DNA from: Mytilus edulis
Taxonomy: Eukaryota > Mollusca > Bivalvia > Mytilida > Mytilidae
Direction: 5' to 3'
Assembly: GCF_963676685.1 (NCBI RefSeq)
Contig: NC_092350.1
Location: forward strand, 44,995,705 to 45,059,704
Length of the DNA: 64,000 nt
The translations under genes were made by a program, and so were the position numbers. How positions within the stretch are numbered: the first letter of the stretch is position 1; each line of letters opens with the position of its first letter. Below the pieces are notes generated by a model. That model ran no database searches. It worked only from the letters and a program-made list of their open reading frames with translations, and was not told the origin of the DNA. Of the stretch, positions 57,170-64,000 are shown piece after piece.

Positions 57170-57925
57170 GTAGTTTAATAAGTTGTTGTGGATCCTTCAA
57201 ATGTTAGAGTGGATATGCCACTTTTGAAGGATTCCAGGGTGTCAGACATACCTATTGCTTTAGGTAGTGAGTTCCAGTCCGAAATAGTGCGAGGATAAAA
57301 TGAAAATTTATAGAAATCTTTATTTGTTGATATTTGCCTAAATTTATTTCCCCCCCTAGTACGTCTATCAGATATTGTTAAATTGTCCTTAGGAACTTCA
57401 ACTAACCCCCAATTTATTTTATACAGCATAGTTAATCTAGCTTTTTTCCTTCTTATTTCTAAATGTTCCCATTCCAATGATTTAATTAAATTTGAAACTG
57501 CTCCAGGTGATCTGTCTTTATAATCATTGAAGACAAACCTGGCTGCCTTACGCTGTACCTGCTCAACCTGAGTAATTTGTTGCTTTTTGTACGGATCCCA
57601 GACAGGGGAAGAATATTCGACGACTGGACGGATAAGTGATGTGTACGTAAGGTGATGTGTTGCTTTTTGTACGGATCCCAGAAAGGGGAAGAGTATTCGA
57701 CGACTGGACGGATAAGTGATGTGTACGTAAGGTTTTATGTGAGCAGTTTTTCAAGTTCCTACGAAGAAAACCTAAGGTTTTATTTGACTTACAGGTAATA
57801 TTGTTTAAAGGTGTGTTCCCCAATCAAGATCATGGCTTATAGTTACACCTAAATATTTACTGTCTTTTACTGCTTCTAAAACATGATTGTGCAATGTATA
57901 ATCAAATAAAAATTCTCTAAAATAA
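57170..57925 (-). pseudogene. Non-LTR retrotransposon RT, C-terminal remnant
   Basis: Minus-strand pieces in order: SKYLGVTISHDLDWGTHL, CKSNKTLGFLRRNLK, SLIRPVVEYSSPVWDPYKKQ, QVEQVQRKAARFVFND, LEWEHLEIRRKKARLTMLYK and FYPRTISDWNSLPKA, ending at a stop at 57175. This is the C-terminal end of jockey/CR1-type retrotransposon polyproteins. The RT catalytic core and endonuclease are missing, so the copy is 5'-truncated. It is broken by a frameshift near 57810 and by an 80-bp tandem duplication (57581-57660 against 57661-57740) that repeats the IRPVVEYSSP part and shifts the frame. Confidence 0.85.
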
Positions 57926-59407
57926 CAAGAATAACATGAATAAATACGTACATTTGCATGGTGTATCTATAATTTCCTTCTTGTGATTTGACGATATGCA
58001 GATAGAAAGAGAGGCGTCAGTCAGCGTACAGCTCGCATACAGGCATCAGCATACCCGCCCACTAGTATACCGGAAAGACACCACTGTACCGGAAATCATT
58101 ATCTAAAGTGAAACTAGAAATATTTTTAGATAAAAGTGATATCTTTAGTAGATCTGATCTATATTTAACTTGTAACAAATAATTTACAAATTGTTACGGC
58201 TTTTATTTTAAAAGCTTATTCAGTTTATCATGTTTATATAATACGTCTACATTTTCATGTCGCAACTTCTTCTTCAATGTTTAGGGAAAACGGTACTATT
58301 ACATTTTCCCAGCATTAGGTTGGCCTTTTGTGTACCCAAGACAGGTGAAGGAAGTCAACTTAGGAGGGCTGTGATTGGATGTAAGGGTACAATATATTTT
58401 GAGGGGTTCATGCTGATATTGGTGAGTTTTGGATGTGTCTATGGGCCACTCGATATCTCTCGGCCGGAAGTAGGAATAAAATTCTTGGAACGTCTCGAAT
58501 GTTAATCTCTGCTTTGGCTACGCTAATCTGACTTAGTTTGAATATATAAACTTATTTGCCTTTTTCACAAAACATATATGTTTTGATAATAAGCGGTGTG
58601 AAAGTTCTATAAAACAACAACGCTATTATATTTGTTTTGAAGCGATCTCTGAATATCTGAAACATTAAAGATTTTTTAAAAGCTTCAAAAATATCATGAT
58701 ATTGGAATTTATCTAAACTATGGTGGCCGGTTAAGGCCATTTCCCGTTTTCGCCTTTTTGTGATATACATGTTATTATAACATAACATTTTAAATATAAT
58801 TGGAGACAAGGCTATATTTAAGTATAAGTCATTCAAACGATTGTCATATAAATTTCATATAGATCTGTGACGTATTTTAAATATTTTCATAAATAAGACT
58901 TATTCTTTTTCTAAATTGTTCCTTTTGAAAATACAGCAGATTTTTTAAGATTGTGAAGTAAAATTACACTCAATTGCAGTGACGATCCGGTCGGAATGCT
59001 TGTCCACCGCTAGTTATTTTTTCACGATCATTGGATATACCGAATGACACCCGTGGTATCATTTACAAGTCCGTAAATTGTGTGTTTTGACTAAAAAGAA
59101 ATTTGATCAGGAAATTTGTGATCTTAAATCATGAAATTTGAGTTAATATGTCTATTACATGGTGTATATATCATTTCAAGACGCATCAGAAATGTCAATT
59201 TCAACTTAAAAATCATGTTTTCAAAAACTATGTCAAGTAATATGATTGACTTTCTAGCGAGACATATAGAAAATAAATCACTTAGTACCATTAAGTACTA
59301 GTGATTAGTCTGAAGGCCATTTACACCATTCATTAGAAGGACATGATAGATTATTAATTTTATCACGGAAGATCAAACTGCTATTATAAGCTGTAACAGT
59401 ATAAGAT
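57926..59407. other. Gene-free stretch
   Basis: No supported gene. An 82-codon plus-strand frame at 58257-58505 has no recognisable domain. Confidence 0.45.
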
Positions 59408-61400
59408 GCGTGAACATTGGAATTTGTTTTTGTGATATTAAACTGTGCAATATATATGATGTAATAGCTTCAATTTTGGTACAATTTTGTCGTCTGCATT
59501 GGTTTTTTTTTATTAAACTTTCAATAGTGCAAAATGCACTTGAGCATTAAACTCCTAACAGGGTACTTACTATCTGGTCTGTTTCCAGGGTACGCACTCG
59601 AGCATTGAACTCCAAACAGGATAAGACCTGGTTTCTTTCCAGGGTACGCACTCGAGCATGAAACTCCAAACAGGGTACTATCTAATGTGTTTTCAGTGTG
59701 AGCACTCGAGCATTAAACTCAAAACAGAGTAAAACCTGGTTTGTTTCCAAGGTAAGCACCCGATCATTGAAATAACAGGGGATTATCTGGTTTGTTTCCA
59801 GGGTAAGCACTTGAGCATTAAACTCCAAACGGGGTACGACCTGGTTGTTTCCAGGTTAAGCACACGAGCATAGAACTCCGAACAGGGTACTATCTTGTCT
59901 GTTTCCAGGGTTAACACTCGAGCATTGAACTCCGAACAGGGTACTATCTAGTCTGTTTCCAGGGTAAACACTCAAGCATTGAATTCCAAACATGGTACGA
60001 CCTGCTTTGTTTCCAGAGTAAGCATTTGGGCATTGAACTCCAAACAGGGTACGACCTGGCTAGATTCCAGGGTAATAACTCACGCATTGAACTCCAAACA
60101 GGGTACAACTTGGTTTGTTTCCAGGGTAAGCACTCGAGCAATGAACTCCAAACAGGGAACGGCCTTGTTCGTTTCGAGGGTAGGCTCTCGAGAATTGAAC
60201 TCCTTAAAGGTACGGCCTGGTTTGTTTCCAGGGTAAGCACTCGAGCATTGAACTCCAAAAAGGAAACGGCCTGGTTCGTTTTGAGGGTAGGCTCTCGAGC
60301 ATAGAACTCCTAAAAGGGTACGACCTGGTTAGTTTCAAGGGAATGCACTGGAGCATTGAACTTCAAACAGGGTACTATCTGGTCTGTTTCGAGGGTAAGC
60401 ACTCGAGCATTGAACTCTAAAAGGGTACTATCTGGTCCTTTTCCCAGGTATTCAATAGAACATTCAACTCCTAACGGGGTACGACTGGGTCTGTTTCCAG
60501 GGTATGTATTTGAACAATGAATTCTTATCAGGATACAACCTGGTCTGTGTCAAGGGTTTAAGGCTATCAATGAGGGTCTGAATGGATTTACAGAATAGTG
60601 AATCATAAATATAAAGAATACAGAAAAAATGGATACTTTAATACAAGAATAGAAGAAGCGTGAACATTGAAATTTGTTTGTAGGATATTAAGCTGTAAAA
60701 TATAATGTAAAAACTTAAAGGTATAACAGTTTTTTCGTCTGCTTTGTTTTCTATTAAACCTTCGATAGTTCAAAATGCATCTGAGCATTGAACTCCTAAC
60801 AGGGTACTATCTGGTCTGTTTCCAGGGTACGCGCTCGGGTATTGAACTCCAAACAGACTACTATCTGGTCTGATTCCAGGGTAAGCACTCTAGCATTGAA
60901 CTGCAATCAGGATGCGATCGACCTGGTTTGTTTCGAGGATAAGCACTTGATCATTCAACTTCTTACAGGGTACGACCTGGTTTGTTTTCAGGGTAAGCAC
61001 TTAAGCCTTGAACTCCAAACAGGGTACGACCTGTTTTATTTCGAGGGTATGCACTTGAACATTGAACTAACATGGTACTATCTGGTCTATTCCCAGGGTA
61101 AGAACTCGAGCATTGAACTCCTAACATGGTACTATCTGGTTTGTTTCCAGGGTATACAATTGAGCATTGAACTCCAAACAGGGTACGACCTGGTCCTTTT
61201 CCCAGGTATTCAATTGAACATTCAACTCCTAACGGAGTACGACTAGGTCTGTTTCCAGGGTATGCATTTGAACATTGAGTTCTTATCAGGGTACAACCTG
61301 GTCTGTGTCAAGGGTTTAATGCTATCAATGAGGGTCTGAATGGATTTACAGAATAATGAATCATAAATATAAAGAATACAGAAAAAAATGGACACTTTAA
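59408..61400. repeat. Higher-order repeat of 54-bp units
   Basis: Two large blocks, 59408-60657 and 60658-61400, each consist of the same leader (GCGTGAACATTG.AATTTGTTT), an array of 54-bp units (GCACTCGAGCATTGAACTCC, AAACAGGGTAC, ACCTGGTTTGTTTCCAGGGT) and the same trailer (CAATGAGGGTCTGAATGGAT, CATAAATATAAAGAATACAG). Block 1 has roughly nineteen units, block 2 roughly ten. Units differ by substitutions and small indels. Since 54 is 18 codons, long reading frames with 18-residue periodicity appear on both strands; I do not call them genes. Confidence 0.9.
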
Positions 61401-61524
61401 TCATGTTAATACATAAATAATGAATAAATAAGATGGGGGGGATGAAAAACACTTAAACAATAGCCTAAAATAGTAGAAAATGCAGGAAATAAGCCATCAT
61501 CCATTTTTACCATGACTATCATTA

Positions 61525-61567
61525 TGTACGTCTGACGCGCGTTTCGTCTACAAAAGACATCTTTGTC
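61525..61567 (-). ncRNA. Hammerhead ribozyme relic, best catalytic half
   Basis: The minus strand reads GTCTTTTGTAGACGAAAC, with perfect helix II (61558-61555 with 61549-61546) and the GAAA strand (61545-61542). GCGC and the cleavage triplet GTC (61536-61534) follow. The CTGATGA strand, expected at 61565-61559, is destroyed. It complements the relics at 8.3 and 10.7 kb, which keep exactly that strand. Confidence 0.6.
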
Positions 61568-62951
61568 GATTGAATAAAAAAAAGCAAACAGACAAATAAA
61601 GTACGAACTTGAAGAGCATTGAGGACGCCAAATCAGAAAGTTGAAAATATGAAGATGTGGTATTTTTCCCCAACCCGTTCACCCACACAAACGTACACCT
61701 TTACTGTGCTATAATCATAATCTATAATAACAGAAAGTGGTTAACATATTTGGTGTTACATCAAAAAAGAAAAAAATAACCAAGATGTAGGACAGATAAC
61801 TGGTCAATATCTCGGGTGATTTTCCAGTCTGAATCAAAAATTAATGCTTTCACACATGCCCCCTCATTTGACGTTATAATTTTTCAACCACAGCATAAAG
61901 TATATACCTTTTCGTAACATGTCTAAAAGTATCATTGGTTTAAAAGCAATTTTGTTTTTCATATAGGGGATCGGCATGCATAATCATAGATTTTCCTTAA
62001 AACATAATATAACCATAATTTTATTCTTATTAGGTGAAAAGTGAAAAAGTAAGACCAATGTCTCCAAAAGTGTTGCTAGACCACGGTTGCCGGTTTTCTC
62101 GTACATTTCTGTGAATTTAGCAATAGAAAAATAACAACTAAAGTAAACTAAAGCAAAACCAGTTTATATCTAATAATATTAGTTAAACGTTTTTTGAAAC
62201 TTGATAGTTAACAAATACAACAGCAATGTCATATATAAAAAAATATTTTGGCTTATTATAAATATAATCACTAGATCTACCACAATAATAATATTTAATT
62301 CGTGAAGGCAAATTTAACACATTTTGCATGTACGAATTGTGCATCATGTATATAAGTGTTTTGCATCAATTTTCATATATGTTTTGCTTATAAATATCAA
62401 TTGTTCTATATGACATCAGCAGTACGTGATCATATTTGTACCGTGTGAAAAGGGGGGGTATTGGTATTATACATGCGAAACTAAATCACATACACTTATC
62501 TACCCGTATTGAATTTCCGTTCGATAAATAACATAAAAAAGCATACAACATGTACAAGTTAAAAATAAGCACACTATTTGTACACTGAGGTACAAACAAA
62601 ATGGTTAATTGTCAGATTGCCTGTACCGATGTATTATGTTGGTAAGTGTGGTTTATTCAACCCATTTTATTTACATTTGTGTGATCTTAATTTTTAAGCA
62701 GTATGTATTTGTATCATTGTATTGTAGGCTCAATTATAGGATTTTTGTACGTTAAACTGAACTCTAGTATTTAAAAATAGAAATGTTTAGTTTGGATGTT
62801 CAGTTTCATATTACATATATACACGGTAGTTTATTAAACCTCCAAGATAAAATGTTTGCTTTCTTTATAACATTGATGTAATATATAATATACATATATA
62901 TACATATAATACATTCATATAATATTGTCATCTCTTTAACTTCTCCCATTC

Positions 62952-63075
62952 GACAGTAAATTAAATTTTCCTAAAGTGGATATATAAATACCCTGCCACA
63001 TCCGATCCGAATAAAGACAGTAAAATTCTTCCTAAAGTGGATGTATATAAATACGCTGCTTCGTCAGATCCCCAT
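62952..63075 (+). promoter_or_regulatory. Duplicated TATA-box-like module
   Basis: Two 64-bp units start at GACAGTAAA (62952 and 63016), each with CCTAAAGTGGAT and TATATAAATA (62981-62990 and 63044-63053). This resembles a duplicated core promoter, but no gene start is recognised downstream. Confidence 0.3.
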
Positions 63076-63349
63076 AAAAACTATATATTTTAGACATCAA
63101 CAACTTTGTGAAACCTCTATGGAATGTTATAACACTTGATCAACAGCTTTTTTCATCTGAAGAAAAAAAAGTTTGGATTTGACATGTTTGAATTTCTTTT
63201 ATATTTTTTTGTATTTTACTGATGAATTTCTATTTAGCATTCGGTATTAGCAGCCGTTAAAATTGCAGACAAATACAGTGAAACTTTTGTTTAGCGACAC
63301 CCTATAATATTTTCATTTAAGGCGGATGACCCAAATTGCATAAAAAGGC

Positions 63350-63400
63350 AAAATAACAACAACAAAAAAACTCCGAGGAAAATTCAATAGTTCATAAATA
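63350..63400 (-). repeat. Family D end fragment
   Basis: AAACTCCGAGGAAAATTCAA matches the family D 3' end. Confidence 0.5.
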
Positions 63401-63649
63401 TTTGTTATGTGATTGATAGTTATACTATTGTTGAAGTTTCAACGCCACGATTGGCACTTTTAAGCCATAAGGGTTAATCCAACATACACCCATTTTACAG
63501 TAACAGTTAAATATGATGTTAATTTGTTTTCATTCTGAACATGCATGAAATATCTGCCACTGGACATAAACCAAACATCAAACAGTAAATCAATCAGCAC
63601 TTTTGGCTGTATCATACCCACAAGTTTCTTTTGGTGGAAGAAAACCGAG

Positions 63650-63768
63650 AAACCAGAGAGAAAAAAAAAGATATTTCTTTTCTATTAAGATCGGGATTGG
63701 TACTCACAACCTTAGTAGTTGCAGGCTGGTGATTACCACTTGTCCATGCACCAAGGCTTTAAGATATA
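63650..63768 (-). mobile_element. Diverged tRNA-derived SINE head
   Basis: On the minus strand GCCTTGGTGCATGGACAAGT, GGTAATCACCAGCCTGCAAC and GGTTGTGAGTACCAATCCC follow the order of a tRNA-SINE head. The last part is a degenerate B-box (GAGTTCGAATCCC expected). No clear tail. Confidence 0.45.
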
Positions 63769-64000
63769 TGTACCTAGATAAGTCCAAATCTACATAGAAC
63801 TATAGCAATTGTGGGATCGGATCATAATATAATCCGAGTTATAAAATTAGTTGAGGGGAACTACTTTTTACCGGCTCAGTTTCTACAATTTTAATACGAC
63901 CACAAGTACACGTATTATAAATCGGTATTTTTTTATGTTTGATTATTATAACGCCTTAATTTATTTGTAGTTCACCTATGGAAAGAATCGAAGAAAGGAT
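63769..64000. other. Window end, nothing recognised
   Basis: No supported gene or repeat. Confidence 0.5.

Larger units (their letters stand above)
61401..63349. other. Gene-free stretch
   Basis: No supported gene; a hammerhead relic at 61525-61567 and duplicated TATA motifs at 62952-63075. Confidence 0.45.

Overview
The window looks like nuclear DNA of a bivalve mollusc, most likely a mytilid mussel. It is very AT-rich, gene-poor and packed with short interspersed repeats. The one long intact gene is an intronless B-box/NHL (TRIM-like) gene of a type that is greatly expanded in bivalves. The species call rests on repeat families and on the TRIM-like and Penelope-like proteins that I recognise from memory; no database was searched.

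Layout. 0-9.6 kb is dominated by Penelope-like retroelements. A nearly complete but broken reverse-transcriptase gene (about 2.39-5.19 kb) is split by a 583-bp inverted-repeat element, followed by its 3' tail (to 5.83 kb). A second, truncated RT fragment lies at 6.18-6.72 kb. A non-autonomous relative with a decayed hammerhead-ribozyme region lies at 7.47-8.18 kb, followed by a tRNA-derived SINE and an 'E-family' repeat. 9.6-37 kb is mostly unrecognised AT-rich DNA. It holds 5'-truncated copies of at least five repeat families (called A-E here), two more RT scraps, two MITE-like elements and two local direct duplications.

37.3-37.9 kb carries a probable two-exon minus-strand gene for a 90-residue secreted protein, which cannot be seen as a single reading frame. 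39.3 kb has a Harbinger-like MITE. 43.6-44.8 kb has a 1.23-kb fold-back element whose arms are arrays of one 20-bp-class repeat. 46.6-48.0 kb and 51.7-52.6 kb hold elements built from about 163-bp and 150-bp tandem units. 53.8-55.4 kb is the TRIM-like gene. 55.9-57.9 kb holds a small fold-back element, a palindrome next to a 42-bp array, and a broken non-LTR retrotransposon tail. 59.4-61.4 kb is a higher-order repeat of 54-bp units.

Functional picture. Apart from the TRIM-like gene and the putative secreted protein, nearly every recognisable feature is a retroelement or a non-autonomous transposon. The common thread is the Penelope-like group: RT fragments, several kinds of 3' tails sharing one 17-nt core hairpin, and scattered pieces of a hammerhead ribozyme. 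No copy has an intact ribozyme, but the copies together cover the whole catalytic core. No bacterial-type operons, CRISPR arrays, rRNA genes or functional tRNA genes were seen.
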